From DATJPW01 sp035506215 (GTDB lineage: Bacteria > Desulfobacterota > Desulfomonilia > Desulfomonilales > Desulfomonilaceae), in contig DATJPW010000039.1 in the NCBI GenBank assembly GCA_035506215.1, forward strand, positions 1 to 37,249: 37,249 bases of DNA. The letters are read 5' to 3'. The position numbers and the translations under genes were made by a program. The notes beneath the pieces were generated by a model. That model saw only the letters and a list, made by a program, of their open reading frames with translations, was not told where the DNA came from and ran no database searches. This document shows positions 1 to 6,916 of the stretch, piece after piece (the stretch's first letter is position 1; the number at the start of each line of letters is the position of its first letter).

Positions 1-285
1 ACCGCCATAGTCCCATCTGATCGAGCTGAAGACCTGGCTCGCGTCCTGCTCACCCACACCACGACCTTGGGAGTTCGTGTTTCCTACAGTGACAGAATCG
101 TGTCATCGCGCACTTCGGAAAGAGTTGAGACGTCATTGGGCTCAATTCGGGTCAAAACGATTGAACGACCGGACGGCGTAAAGGAGAGGCGCCCCGAATT
201 CGATGACGCGAAGGCCATAGCAGACCGCTTGGGCAAGCCCGTTCTTGACGTGCTTCGCACACTGGAACGAGAATTGAATCATTGA
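1..285 (+). CDS. larC: LarC (DUF111) nickel-pincer cofactor biosynthesis protein, 3' end
   Basis: The reading frame is open from base 1, so this is the C-terminal ~94 residues of a gene truncated by the window edge. LarC inserts nickel into the pyridinium-thiocarboxylate nucleotide to make the pincer cofactor of lactate racemase-type enzymes. The fragment carries the family's C-terminal pattern: TTTLGVRV, a variable strand, then RVKT and PEFDDAKAIADRLGKP, which matches the ferredoxin-like tail of DUF111 proteins. A TTG inside the frame (67) is not a likely start because homology continues upstream of it. No larB or larE is visible in the window. Assignment is by recognised family pattern only. 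Confidence 0.85.
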   Translation, partial: TAIVPSDRAEDLARVLLTHTTTLGVRVSYSDRIVSSRTSERVETSLGSIRVKTIERPDGVKERRPEFDDAKAIADRLGKPVLDVLRTLERELNH

Positions 286-378
286 GCTGTCGGGTTATGT
301 TCGTTGTTGCTTGGGTGTTCCCGCGCGACGCGGGACTGGCTTGTCCAGCAGTGCGAGTCCAGGGACCTCCTTAAGAAA

Positions 379-400
379 CACTGCCGGCAAGCCAGCAGTG
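379..400. repeat. Imperfect palindrome, REP-like
   Basis: CACTGC at 379-384 pairs with GCAGTG at 395-400, and inner GGC/GCC also pair, leaving a single mismatched pair and a two-base loop. There is no T-run, so it is not an obvious terminator. Its position in a gene-free gap beside another palindrome suggests a dispersed extragenic element, but copy number in the genome cannot be judged here. Confidence 0.5.
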
Positions 401-507
401 GCACGGGGCGTAGCTCTCCAGCTCACATGTTCAGGACTGATATACGCATTCGTGAGAAGAACTTGAAACCCAATCGCCCGGCAGAGACCCCGGGCCCTAC
501 CATTAGC

Positions 508-535
508 TGGTAGCGACCGGCCTCTGTGCCGGTCG
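508..535. repeat. Dispersed palindromic repeat, copy A (TGGTAG..CCGGCCTC.GTGCCGG)
   Basis: The plus strand reads TGGTAG, then GACCGGCCTCTGTGCCGGTC, a hairpin-forming unit. A close relative lies in reverse orientation at 3745-3773, where the minus strand reads TGGTAGGTGCCGGCCTCCG and then TGCCGACACA. Two similar copies in separate gaps of one window indicate a dispersed intergenic family. Confidence 0.55.
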
Positions 536-610
536 AGATAGATTGATAAAAAAGAATTGGTCCGAATTTTCCTTTGCGAGTATGTTGAGAGTCTGGACCT
601 CCTTCCTAGA

Positions 611-646
611 ACAAAAACGGGGAGACCTCTTTCCGAGGCCTCCCCG
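611..646 (-). terminator. Rho-independent terminator of the duplicated-domain protein gene
   Basis: On the minus strand a 12-bp stem (CGGGGAGGCCTC with GAGGTCTCCCCG, one G-U wobble) with a 5-base loop is followed by TTTTTGT. It lies about 55 bases beyond the stop codon of the gene at 702-1523. Confidence 0.85.
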
Positions 647-701
647 ATATATACTGTTCGCAAGCTGTTCGTTTAGCCGAACTCGATCAAATCAACTTCG
701 A

Positions 702-1523
702 TTACTGGACCACTTGTACGGTGTAGCCGAATTTATCGCCGTTTTCCTGCATGTATTCCACTTTGACTTTCTCCCCGACTGCCGGTCTGCGGAATGGCAC
801 GAACTTGGTCTTGAGGCCGACACGCACATTGACCACTTCCGCGGCTTCACCTTCTTCGGTTACCCTAATGGACAGGCTTTTAGGTGAGGATGCAACGACT
901 TCGCCGGACAGGCTCTTGTATCTTTTTTCTTCCGGCGCGGGCACTCTTTCCTTCGGCTCCTCCTTGCCCTCCACAGGGGCCTCAGCTACTTTCTTCGGCG
1001 CTTTTTCGGCCGGAGGCTTCTTTGCTTCAGGCTTTGCCGGCTTCGGTGGGAGAACTTCTCTTTTGGGGACCCAATTACGATCAGCTACGTGAGCCGGCGG
1101 CTTGGTGGAACATATCGCCCTTGGTCGTGCGCAAGTATCGGTGACTACTTCTTCCGCAACAGGTTTGCCGCAAACCGTACCGCTCGGCGGCGCGGGCGGA
1201 AAACACTGGGCTTCGGGCACAGGCGGCGTGAGACTGACCACTTTTGTGGCTTTCATGTACCCGTCTTCCAACATGAAATCGACAGCAACGCGTTCACCGA
1301 TGCAAGGCCGGCGGTTGGGCATGTACTTCGTCCTCCAGCCTACGTTGACTTCGGCGCACTGATTGCCCGACTTAACCGTCATGGAGCGCCAGCCGTTGTC
1401 AATTACCGTCCCTTTGAACGTGCAAATTCGGTACGCTTGAGCCGGCGCGGTAATCGCGCATTGGACAATCAGGATAGCCAGTAATAAGGCAACCCAGGCT
1501 GAAAAGAAATACTTCCCGGACAT
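702..1523 (-). CDS. Exported hypothetical protein with a duplicated ~65-residue domain
   Basis: Not a family I can name. The 273-residue product begins with a signal peptide (hydrophobic run about residues 8-25, then APAQA). Two copies of one small beta-rich domain follow, at about residues 35-97 and 204-272. Both share the pattern G.-T-K-[YF]-[MV]-P-.-R-R-P-.-.-G-E-.-V-.-V-.-.-M. The linker (about 100-203) holds several Cys residues and then a Pro/Lys/Glu/Ala-rich stretch, as in periplasmic spacers. The start is ATG at 1523, because AGGAGG lies at 1530-1535; a GTG at 1538 would bury that site. A promoter candidate lies at 1616-1644 and a clear terminator follows at 611-646, so this is a single-gene unit. 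Periplasmic location is inferred. Confidence 0.8.
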   Translation of the reverse strand: MSGKYFFSAWVALLLAILIVQCAITAPAQAYRICTFKGTVIDNGWRSMTVKSGNQCAEVNVGWRTKYMPNRRPCIGERVAVDFMLEDGYMKATKVVSLTPPVPEAQCFPPAPPSGTVCGKPVAEEVVTDTCARPRAICSTKPPAHVADRNWVPKREVLPPKPAKPEAKKPPAEKAPKKVAEAPVEGKEEPKERVPAPEEKRYKSLSGEVVASSPKSLSIRVTEEGEAAEVVNVRVGLKTKFVPFRRPAVGEKVKVEYMQENGDKFGYTVQVVQ

Positions 1524-1615
1524 GAGTGACCTCCTCACATGGGGGAGTGTGAATTGATTTCTGATCAGGGCAGCGGCCGGACGCGCCCTCTGGTCAGATT
1601 ACGTAAAGTGTTTTG

Positions 1616-1644
1616 ACCATAGTATGTTAGGTAAAAAAAGTCAA
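1616..1644 (-). promoter_or_regulatory. Sigma-70-type promoter candidate for the duplicated-domain protein
   Basis: The minus strand reads TTGACT (1639-1644), a 17-base spacer, then TATGGT (1616-1621), in an AT-rich gap about 95 bases upstream of the ATG at 1523. Confidence 0.5.
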
Positions 1645-1768
1645 GTGAATAAACAAACAATACGTTTATCATATTGTTCTCACAAGTTGTAATCCTTGGT
1701 TCATACAAAACTGCCCTGACTTGTGAACACACTTGCCTTATGATATCAACAGAAGGGTGAGGTTGAAA

Positions 1769-2119
1769 ATGGGTATGTTCAGGGACTCAGCGTCCTGCGA
1801 AATAGACATAATAAAAGAAATGGCGGAAGGCCTGGGTAGCAGCGGTATTAAGCTCGAAGACATACTCGAAAAGGCTGCTAGGGCCCGCGAGGATGCTTTG
1901 GACATCATCCACCGATACCGCGAGGGTGAATCAAATTCGGACAAACCGGAAATCTCCCTTGTGAATGATTCGATCGGCAATTATAACCACTTGGTGGAAC
2001 AGGCGGAAGATGCTCTGCGATGGCTTCTGATTCAACGGGAGGCTTGCGGTTTCAGGACTCATCGCAACGTTGCCCATTATTACCCCATTCCACCGAAGAT
2101 GAAACGCATAGAATCATGA
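1769..2119 (+). CDS. Small hypothetical protein upstream of a thioredoxin-like gene
   Basis: 116 residues, no family recognised. It looks soluble and helical: residues about 10-75 are rich in Glu/Ala/Leu/Arg with heptad-like spacing, and the tail contains HYYPIPPKMK. The ATG at 1769 is preferred over an upstream TTG (1733) because a purine-rich GGGTGAGG lies just before it. Its stop overlaps the next gene's start as ATGA (2116-2119), which indicates translational coupling with the thioredoxin-fold protein and a possible shared role. No signal peptide or membrane segment is seen. Confidence 0.65.
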   Translation: MGMFRDSASCEIDIIKEMAEGLGSSGIKLEDILEKAARAREDALDIIHRYREGESNSDKPEISLVNDSIGNYNHLVEQAEDALRWLLIQREACGFRTHRNVAHYYPIPPKMKRIES

Positions 2120-2670
2120 CCAGGACCGGATCAGTTCTTTTTGCAGTGGAAACAGGATTGCTGACCTTGTTCTTGGGGATTTTCGCTGCGTCAGGGGAGG
2201 TGCTTAAACCTTCCAAGGCGCGGCCGGCCAAGTCCAAGACAGTGTGGATAGTGATGTTTTCTTCAAGTGAATGTCCCCACTGTGAGAGTGCAAAGGAATT
2301 GGTCGGGCTCCTCAAGAATAAGTACCCTGTCCGCACGAAAATTTTCGATATTGGTCGGAAACGTGATCAGGCAGTCTTCAATAACTTCGAGACGATTCAC
2401 GCGCCTGAAAAGTTTTCGGTCCCTCTTGTCCTGGTCGGAGATTCCATATTGATGGGCGAGAATGAAATTTCAGGCAAGCTGGAGGGAATCGTCAGGAAGC
2501 TTGCCCGATCCGGCGGGTCGCGTTTCCCGTATCTGAACCCGCCCAAGGCTGAAGAAACTTCCGGAGCCAAGGCGTCCAACTCGGATACCGGCTATGACGA
2601 GCGAGGAAGACCTCCCCCCATTGGGGAGGAATTACGCAAGGTCAGAAATTTTCTGCGCAAGCTTTTCTGA
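2116..2670 (+). CDS. Membrane-anchored or exported thioredoxin-fold protein (CPHC)
   Basis: 184 residues. An N-terminal hydrophobic segment (about 6-25) is a signal peptide or membrane anchor. The next stretch is a thioredoxin-like domain: strand VWIVMFSS, the redox motif C53-P-H-C56, a helix, and a likely cis-proline at 103 (SVPLVLVGD). The CPHC pair is the one used by DsbA-type oxidases and many periplasmic disulfide proteins, so thiol-disulfide exchange outside the cytoplasm is the likely role. The C-terminal 50 residues are Pro/Gly-rich and probably disordered, ending in a basic stretch. The start at 2116 overlaps the upstream stop, and starting at the upstream ATG (2020) would add an overlapping hydrophilic extension. 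Substrate and partner are unknown. Confidence 0.75.
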   Translation: MTRTGSVLFAVETGLLTLFLGIFAASGEVLKPSKARPAKSKTVWIVMFSSSECPHCESAKELVGLLKNKYPVRTKIFDIGRKRDQAVFNNFETIHAPEKFSVPLVLVGDSILMGENEISGKLEGIVRKLARSGGSRFPYLNPPKAEETSGAKASNSDTGYDERGRPPPIGEELRKVRNFLRKLF

Positions 2671-2740
2671 AATATCCTTTTGTGGTACACAACACACCGG
2701 GTGACGCCGTTGGCCGCCCAGCAAGGAGTTCACGGTTATT

Positions 2741-2806
2741 ATGACAGTGTTGCGCTTGATACTTGTAGTAGCGTTAGCCCTTTTTCTGCTTTCATCCTGT
2801 CTTTGA
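2741..2806 (+). pseudogene. Lipoprotein signal-peptide fragment, possible remnant or 21-residue peptide
   Basis: An ATG follows AAGGAG (2723-2728, spacing 12) and encodes a hydrophobic leader ending in LLSSC, a good lipobox, then Leu and a TGA stop. A bacterial lipoprotein that ends one residue after the lipid-bearing Cys would be very odd. Dropping one base near the stop joins the leader to a short basic tail (about 16 residues), and another shift joins it to a Ser-rich tail. The stop lies inside a small hairpin (CCTGTC, TTT, GACAGG at 2796-2810). A frameshifted small lipoprotein of the entericidin kind is the simplest reading. Confidence 0.3.
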
Positions 2807-2943
2807 CAGGCGTCGCATCAAGCGAAGAGTCCCGGTCGGGACACCATACTGAACGGACCTCATCCTAACGAATCCTGTCCACCAGGATCGCTCTTCTGCC
2901 CTATTCTTAAGGGATCGGGCGGTTGAGGGTCCCTAACTAGTAC

Positions 2944-2972
2944 TTGCGGACATTGACATATATGCATAATAT
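2944..2972 (+). promoter_or_regulatory. Promoter candidate for the HesB-like selenoprotein gene
   Basis: TTGCGG (2944-2949), a 17-base spacer and TAATAT (2967-2972) lie about 45 bases upstream of the start codon in a distinctly AT-rich tract. A TTGACA at 2953 is also present but has no well-spaced -10 partner. Confidence 0.35.
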
Positions 2973-3017
2973 AAACGCAACGGTTTTCCGTTCGTATTTT
3001 CCAAATACAGGGGTGGA

Positions 3018-3314
3018 ATGATGTTCACTATCGACGATGAGTCCCGCGCCTATTTCAAAGAGAAGGCGGGTCCAAAACAGGCACTGAGGGTTTTTTTCGG
3101 GGGCTATGGTTGAGGCGGCCCCAGCATGGGGTTGGCTCTGGATGAGCCACGTGAAGGGGACGAAACCCACAAGTTCGACGGAGTGCAATTGATAGTCGAT
3201 CCCTTTGCCATGAAACTGATCAAAGAAGCCGGTGGACTTACAATAAAGTCGAGCGCGTTTGGACCGATAGCCGAACTAAACTCGCCGTCCGGTGGCGCGT
3301 GCAGCTGCGGCTAA
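3018..3314 (+). CDS. HesB/IscA-like selenoprotein (in-frame TGA = selenocysteine at 3111-3113)
   Basis: 98 residues counting selenocysteine at residue 32. A normal reading stops at TGA 3111-3113, but the same frame continues to 3314 with family-consistent sequence on both sides: LRVFFGGYG, the UGA, then GGPSMGLALDEP, later VDPFAMKLI and a C-terminal GGACSCG. In HesB/IscA scaffold or carrier proteins the first conserved Cys sits exactly where the UGA falls (pattern L-R-V..GGC-[SA]-G), and the C-terminal C-x-C is the other ligand pair. HesB-like selenoproteins are an established bacterial family. A hairpin with SECIS geometry follows at 3133-3149. The start may be 3018 or the adjacent ATG at 3021; GGGGTGG lies just upstream. 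The stop is 11 bases before the FmdB gene, so the two are probably co-transcribed. A role in Fe-S or metal handling is inferred. Confidence 0.88.
3133..3149 (+). promoter_or_regulatory. Bacterial SECIS hairpin for selenocysteine insertion
   Basis: TGGCTC (3133-3138) pairs perfectly with GAGCCA (3144-3149) around the 5-base loop TGGAT. The loop has G in its second position and starts 25 bases after the UGA. Bacterial SECIS elements lie within the coding region just after UGA, with an apical loop roughly 16-37 bases downstream and a G among the first two loop bases. All these conditions are met. Confidence 0.75.
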
Positions 3315-3325
3315 GGGGGTCCGAC

Positions 3326-3532
3326 ATGCCGATATTTGAATTCAGGTGTAATAACTGCGAAAAGGAATTTGAGAGCCTTGTTTTCTCTTCCGGAAAAGAC
3401 CCGGTAATTTGTCCGAGTTGCGGTTCTTCGGATACACGCAAGCTTTTGTCGGTATTTGCTTGTTCCGGCACTGACAAGATCCTGGCCTCCTCCGGATGTT
3501 CTTCTCATGGCGGCCACGCGGGCCATTCTTGA
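3326..3532 (+). CDS. FmdB-family zinc-ribbon protein (copy 1)
   Basis: 68 residues. It opens with MPIFEFRC, the signature start of the FmdB/CxxC_CXXC_SSSS regulatory family, and has two CxxC knuckles (C8/C11 and C29/C32) that should bind one zinc. The tail is rich in Ser, Gly, His and Cys (GCSSHGGHAGHS) and could bind a second metal. The start is fixed by AAGGGGG at 3313-3319. It lies 11 bases after the HesB-like selenoprotein and very likely shares its transcript. FmdB was first noted beside formamidase/formylmethanofuran genes; its biochemical role is unknown. A second copy lies at 30912-31127. Confidence 0.85.
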   Translation: MPIFEFRCNNCEKEFESLVFSSGKDPVICPSCGSSDTRKLLSVFACSGTDKILASSGCSSHGGHAGHS

Positions 3533-3598
3533 GGATAACGTGAAGCGACCACGGTCTGTGGTGGACATATCAAGTCGAATTATATTATGGCGCGAATC

Positions 3599-3628
3599 GT
3601 AGGGGCGGGTTTGAAAACCCGACCCTAC
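3599..3628. repeat. GTAGGGGCG-type inverted repeat, copy A (possible terminator)
   Basis: GTAGGGGCGGGTTT (3599-3612) pairs with AAACCCGACCCTAC (3615-3628) at 13 of 14 positions around a two-base loop. TTTT follows at 3631-3634, so it could end the selenoprotein-FmdB transcript. A unit with the same GTAGGGGCG and CGCCCCTAC ends occurs at 23868-23919, which marks it as a dispersed element. Confidence 0.6.
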
Positions 3629-3744
3629 CGTTTTCTCGATATAGAGCGGGCTTCGAAAGTTTCGAATTAACCCAATGCTTGTCTTGGAAGGAATCAGGCC
3701 CGGCGTCCCTGCCGGGCCAAGTGCCCAATTTATATACGCAAAAA

Positions 3745-3773
3745 TGTGTCGGCACGGAGGCCGGCACCTACCA
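3745..3773. repeat. Dispersed palindromic repeat, copy B
   Basis: The minus strand reads TGGTAGGTGCCGGCCTCCG followed by TGCCGACACA, closely matching the plus-strand unit at 508-535. Both copies lie in gaps next to 3' ends of minus-strand genes. Confidence 0.55.
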
Positions 3774-3840
3774 ATTTGGAAGGTTGTTCTTCACAATTCG
3801 TGAATACTTGTGATAATCAGCGCTAGGGTGTACCTCTCCC

Positions 3841-5115
3841 CTAATCCCACTTGCGGACGTCTTCGACACTTTTGTGATCGGCGGGCAACGTCCCTGCCGC
3901 CAGGATCTTCACATACCCCCTGAGCTTAAGAACTTCCCGGATGGTCTGCTCGATGGCCGGGACAAGTCCTTCTCGCACAGGCCCTTCCAGTTCCACTTCG
4001 AGAGTCATTACATCCTGATCCTGGGGCCGTTCGATCAGGAGTCGGGCTCTGGCAATCTCCGGGTGGTTTTCCATGATCTTGTCGACTTGTGAAGGATGCA
4101 CGAACATTCCTCTCACTTTGGTCAATTGATCCGCTCGGCCCATTATGCGTGTCAGACGAGGCCCGGTCCGCCCGCATGGACATGAATCTGTCACCAGGCT
4201 TGATATATCGCCGGTGCCGAATCTTACCAGGGGATAAATCTTGTTATTACAAGTTACTACGACTTCGCCCGGCTGATCCTCGGGAAGGACTTCGCCCGTC
4301 AGGGGGTCCACAATTTCAACTATCACGTCGTAATGGACGTGCATGCCTTTAGCTACGGGACACTCGTATGAAACACATCCCACATCAGCAGTCCCATAAC
4401 CCTGTCGGCCGATGAGACCGTATTCGTCCTGAAACCTTTTTCGCATGGATTCCGGCACCATCTCCGCGAGCAAGAACCCGATCTCTAATTTGAACTCCTT
4501 CGCCGGCTGAATGCCCAGTTCCTCGGCCTTCTTAAATATTGCCATGAGGAAGCTTGGTGTTCCGATGTAAGCGGTTGCACCCAAAGTTCTCATTATTTCG
4601 ACCTGAACATCAGTATTACCCACGCCGGTGGGAACGACGGTGGCCCCAAGCTCAATCACGCCTTCCTCGAACATGTGACCGGCCGGCGTGAGATGATAAG
4701 CAAAGGTATTTACTACAAGATCACCTGAGCGGAAGCCCGCGGCATACAACGCAGTTTTCCACCTCCAATAATCCGGAGACTTCCCCACTGGATCATATAT
4801 CGGACCCGGAGACTGGTGTATTCGCACGAGCTCGTGGACGGGAACTGTTAGGAAACCTCCGAACGGAGGCTTAGCCTTTTGCGCTTCGGATAAATCTTTC
4901 TTCTTCGTGATGGGGATTTTGCCGAGATCTTCGGTGGTGCGAATATCATCAGGCTTGGCCCCGGCTTTATCAAGCGCAGCTCTGAGTGGAGTCCCTGCGG
5001 CATAAGCGACTCCAACTACTTCGCGGAGAAACTTCTCCTGATAACTCCTCCGCTTTTCAAGGGAAAGCCTCTCTTCCTCATTTAGTATTCCGGAGTTGCG
5101 GTCCACTTTGCGCAC
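3841..5115 (-). CDS. PaaK-like AMP-forming CoA ligase with a degenerate nucleotide-binding motif
   Basis: 424 residues, the usual length of phenylacetate-CoA ligase family members, which activate carboxylic acids through an acyl-AMP. Recognisable parts are the YGxx[ED] motif as GYGTADVG (239-246), the ribose-binding RFGTGD (298-303), the PaaK-type CPCGRTGPRL Cys motif (312-321), the hinge GRADQLTKVRG (326-336) and a late Lys (HKSVED). The phosphate-binding loop, normally SSGTTGKP, is instead SPGPIYDP (102-109), without the Ser/Thr/Gly run, so ATP handling may be altered. The GTG start at 5115 is supported by GGGAGG five bases upstream. It is the last gene of a minus-strand trio with the mutase (79 bases upstream) and the CoA-transferase. 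The substrate is unknown and need not be phenylacetate. Confidence 0.82.
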   Translation of the reverse strand: MRKVDRNSGILNEEERLSLEKRRSYQEKFLREVVGVAYAAGTPLRAALDKAGAKPDDIRTTEDLGKIPITKKKDLSEAQKAKPPFGGFLTVPVHELVRIHQSPGPIYDPVGKSPDYWRWKTALYAAGFRSGDLVVNTFAYHLTPAGHMFEEGVIELGATVVPTGVGNTDVQVEIMRTLGATAYIGTPSFLMAIFKKAEELGIQPAKEFKLEIGFLLAEMVPESMRKRFQDEYGLIGRQGYGTADVGCVSYECPVAKGMHVHYDVIVEIVDPLTGEVLPEDQPGEVVVTCNNKIYPLVRFGTGDISSLVTDSCPCGRTGPRLTRIMGRADQLTKVRGMFVHPSQVDKIMENHPEIARARLLIERPQDQDVMTLEVELEGPVREGLVPAIEQTIREVLKLRGYVKILAAGTLPADHKSVEDVRKWD

Positions 5116-5194
5116 CCTTCCCTCCCACTTTAAAGGATCAAGATCGAGGTCGTCTCTTGTATTAGAGAAGCTTCACCAGATTGCGCAGGAATTT

Positions 5195-6823
5195 CTAGAA
5201 GATGTTCGGTTCTCGGAACTCTCCGAAGACTTCTCTGAAGACATCGGCCATTTCGCCTACGGTGCAGTACGCTTTGCAACAATCCACAAGCACAGGCATG
5301 ACGTTCTTTTTGGCGCGAGCAGCCTTTTCCAGTTCGCTCAAAGAACGTCTGACTTCCGAGTCGCTGCGTTCCGCCTTGACTTGCTTCAATGAACTGATTT
5401 GTCTCTCCTGGGTAGCCGGATCGTACTCATGTAACTCAACGTCATGCTCTTTTTCATCCACATACTTGTTTACACCGACCTTAATGTATTCCCCTTTTTT
5501 GAGTCCCTTTTCCCATTCGTATGCCTGCAGAGCCACCAATTTCTGAACGAACCCTGTGGACACGGCCTGAATCATCCCGCCGACTTTTTGTATGCTTGCC
5601 CGCTCTTCTTGGATCTTTTCTTCCATCTGCTTAGTGAGCGTTTCAATGAAATATGATCCTGCCAACGGATCAACCGTGTCACGGAGGCCGATCTCATCCA
5701 TAAGCAATTCACACGTTCTCAGTGACAACAGGGCTGCACGCGGCGTTGGAATTGTAAACGCTTCATCGAAGGAACACAAAGCGGTTGTCTGTGCGCCCGC
5801 AAGGGCCGCGGCCAGCGCATAATACGCGCTTCGCATAATGTTGTTCTCGGGCTGGGCTTTGGTAAGCCCGAAGCCGCCTCCGCCGAATAAGCCCCTGAGA
5901 TGCATCGCTCTCGGATCTTTGGCCCCGTACTTCTCTTTCAAGTTTTTCGCCCAGAGTTTTCTCGCGGCCCGGAACTTGGCCACTTGTTCCCACAGATTCC
6001 CGAATATATTGAAGTTGAAAGTTATTCTACGCGCGACATCATCCACGGAATGCCCGCGCGAAATGGCTTCATCAATATAGGCATTGGCGATCTCCAGGCC
6101 AAAGCCTATCTCCTGCGCAGGGGTCGCACCCGATTCACGAATATGATAGCCGCAAACGGAGACCGGATTGCAGCGAGGAAGCGTCGTTATGGAATACTCG
6201 ATGGTGTCGCCTATCAGGCGTACCGCATCGTTTACGGGGTATATCCACGCGCCGCGGCCTATCATTTCCTTGAGGATATCGTTCTGCGGGGTTGCGCTGA
6301 TCCTCTTTACGTCAAATCCTCGTTTCTGGGCCATTGCCTGGTACATGGCGAGCATTACAGAGGCCACGGCGTTGATGGTGAGGCCCGAACCAATCCTGTC
6401 CAGTTGAATGTCGTCAAAGGCGATTTCAAAATCCCGGAGAGTGTCTACCGCCATGCCGACACGGCCGACCTCCCCTTCAACCCTCGGGTTGTCCGAATCG
6501 TACCCCATCTGTGTGGGTAGATCGAAGGCCACATTGAGACCGCTCTGCCCGTGCGAGATCAGAAGCTTGAAGCGTTCATTCGTTTCCTGAGGTGTGCCGA
6601 ACCCGGAATATTGGCGCGTGGTCCATTCTCTGGAACGATAGCCTTCCGCATGTATTGACCTTGTGAACGGGTATTGACCGGGTTCTCCCAAATCATTCTC
6701 GTAATCAAATCCCGCCTCTTCGAGATCTTTCGGACCATACCCGGCTTTGACCTTGATCCCGGATTGGAGAATTACTTCCAAGATCGCGTCTTTTTCATTC
6801 TTTATGTACTTTGCAACACCCAT
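5195..6823 (-). CDS. Acyl-CoA mutase (methylmalonyl-CoA mutase family), large subunit without B12 domain
   Basis: 542 residues, covering only the TIM-barrel substrate/adenosyl domain of AdoCbl-dependent acyl-CoA mutases; the ~130-residue cobalamin-binding domain is absent, so a separate small subunit is needed and none is in the window. Conserved features are YPFTR, TRQYSGFG, VAFDLPTQ.GYDSDNPRV, QNDILKE (Q180), R202, GYH (H227, equivalent to His244 of methylmalonyl-CoA mutase) and DPLAGSYF. At the catalytic Tyr89 position (GPYATMY in methylmalonyl-CoA mutase) it reads SIHAEGY, so His58 replaces Tyr; isobutyryl- and 2-hydroxyisobutyryl-CoA mutases also differ here. The substrate is therefore probably not methylmalonyl-CoA. 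AAGGTG lies 7 bases before the ATG. It sits between CoA-transferase and ligase genes in one apparent operon. Confidence 0.9.
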   Translation of the reverse strand: MGVAKYIKNEKDAILEVILQSGIKVKAGYGPKDLEEAGFDYENDLGEPGQYPFTRSIHAEGYRSREWTTRQYSGFGTPQETNERFKLLISHGQSGLNVAFDLPTQMGYDSDNPRVEGEVGRVGMAVDTLRDFEIAFDDIQLDRIGSGLTINAVASVMLAMYQAMAQKRGFDVKRISATPQNDILKEMIGRGAWIYPVNDAVRLIGDTIEYSITTLPRCNPVSVCGYHIRESGATPAQEIGFGLEIANAYIDEAISRGHSVDDVARRITFNFNIFGNLWEQVAKFRAARKLWAKNLKEKYGAKDPRAMHLRGLFGGGGFGLTKAQPENNIMRSAYYALAAALAGAQTTALCSFDEAFTIPTPRAALLSLRTCELLMDEIGLRDTVDPLAGSYFIETLTKQMEEKIQEERASIQKVGGMIQAVSTGFVQKLVALQAYEWEKGLKKGEYIKVGVNKYVDEKEHDVELHEYDPATQERQISSLKQVKAERSDSEVRRSLSELEKAARAKKNVMPVLVDCCKAYCTVGEMADVFREVFGEFREPNIF

Positions 6824-6916
6824 GATTAATCACCTTGTGGAAAATCACTCTGCGGCCTATTTTTCGCAAGTCGGTGCGGTCCGCAAAGCTTATAAGAATC
6901 CAAACGGCGCGAGGTG

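Larger units (their letters stand above)
286..701. other. Repeat-bearing intergenic region
   Basis: No convincing gene in this 416-base gap between larC and the convergent secreted-protein gene. Short open frames on both strands lack ribosome sites and any recognisable protein pattern. The gap holds two palindromic repeat-like units (379-400 and 508-535) and the terminator of the minus-strand gene (611-646). Confidence 0.7.
2671..3017. other. Intergenic region before the selenoprotein gene
   Basis: This 347-base gap holds a possible 21-codon lipoprotein leader (2741-2806), a small hairpin and an AT-rich promoter-like stretch (2944-2972). No longer gene is supported on either strand. Confidence 0.6.
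3533..3840. other. Repeat-bearing gap between convergent genes
   Basis: No gene is supported in these 308 bases. They contain a long near-perfect inverted repeat (3599-3628), a GC-rich palindrome (GGCCCGGC/GCCGGGCC around 3699-3719), and the second copy of the TGGTAG-type repeat (3745-3773). Confidence 0.7.

Noticed and set aside
2680..2868. 62-codon plus-strand frame
   Set aside because: No ribosome site; overlaps the lipoprotein leader in another frame and has no protein-like pattern.
3111..3113. TGA as a simple nonsense mutation (pseudogene)
   Set aside because: The family pattern continues to a normal C-terminus, the TGA replaces the conserved Cys, and a SECIS hairpin follows at the right distance.
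6835..6916. Cobalamin riboswitch near the mutase genes
   Set aside because: No B12-box-like sequence or long structured leader is seen before either mutase gene.
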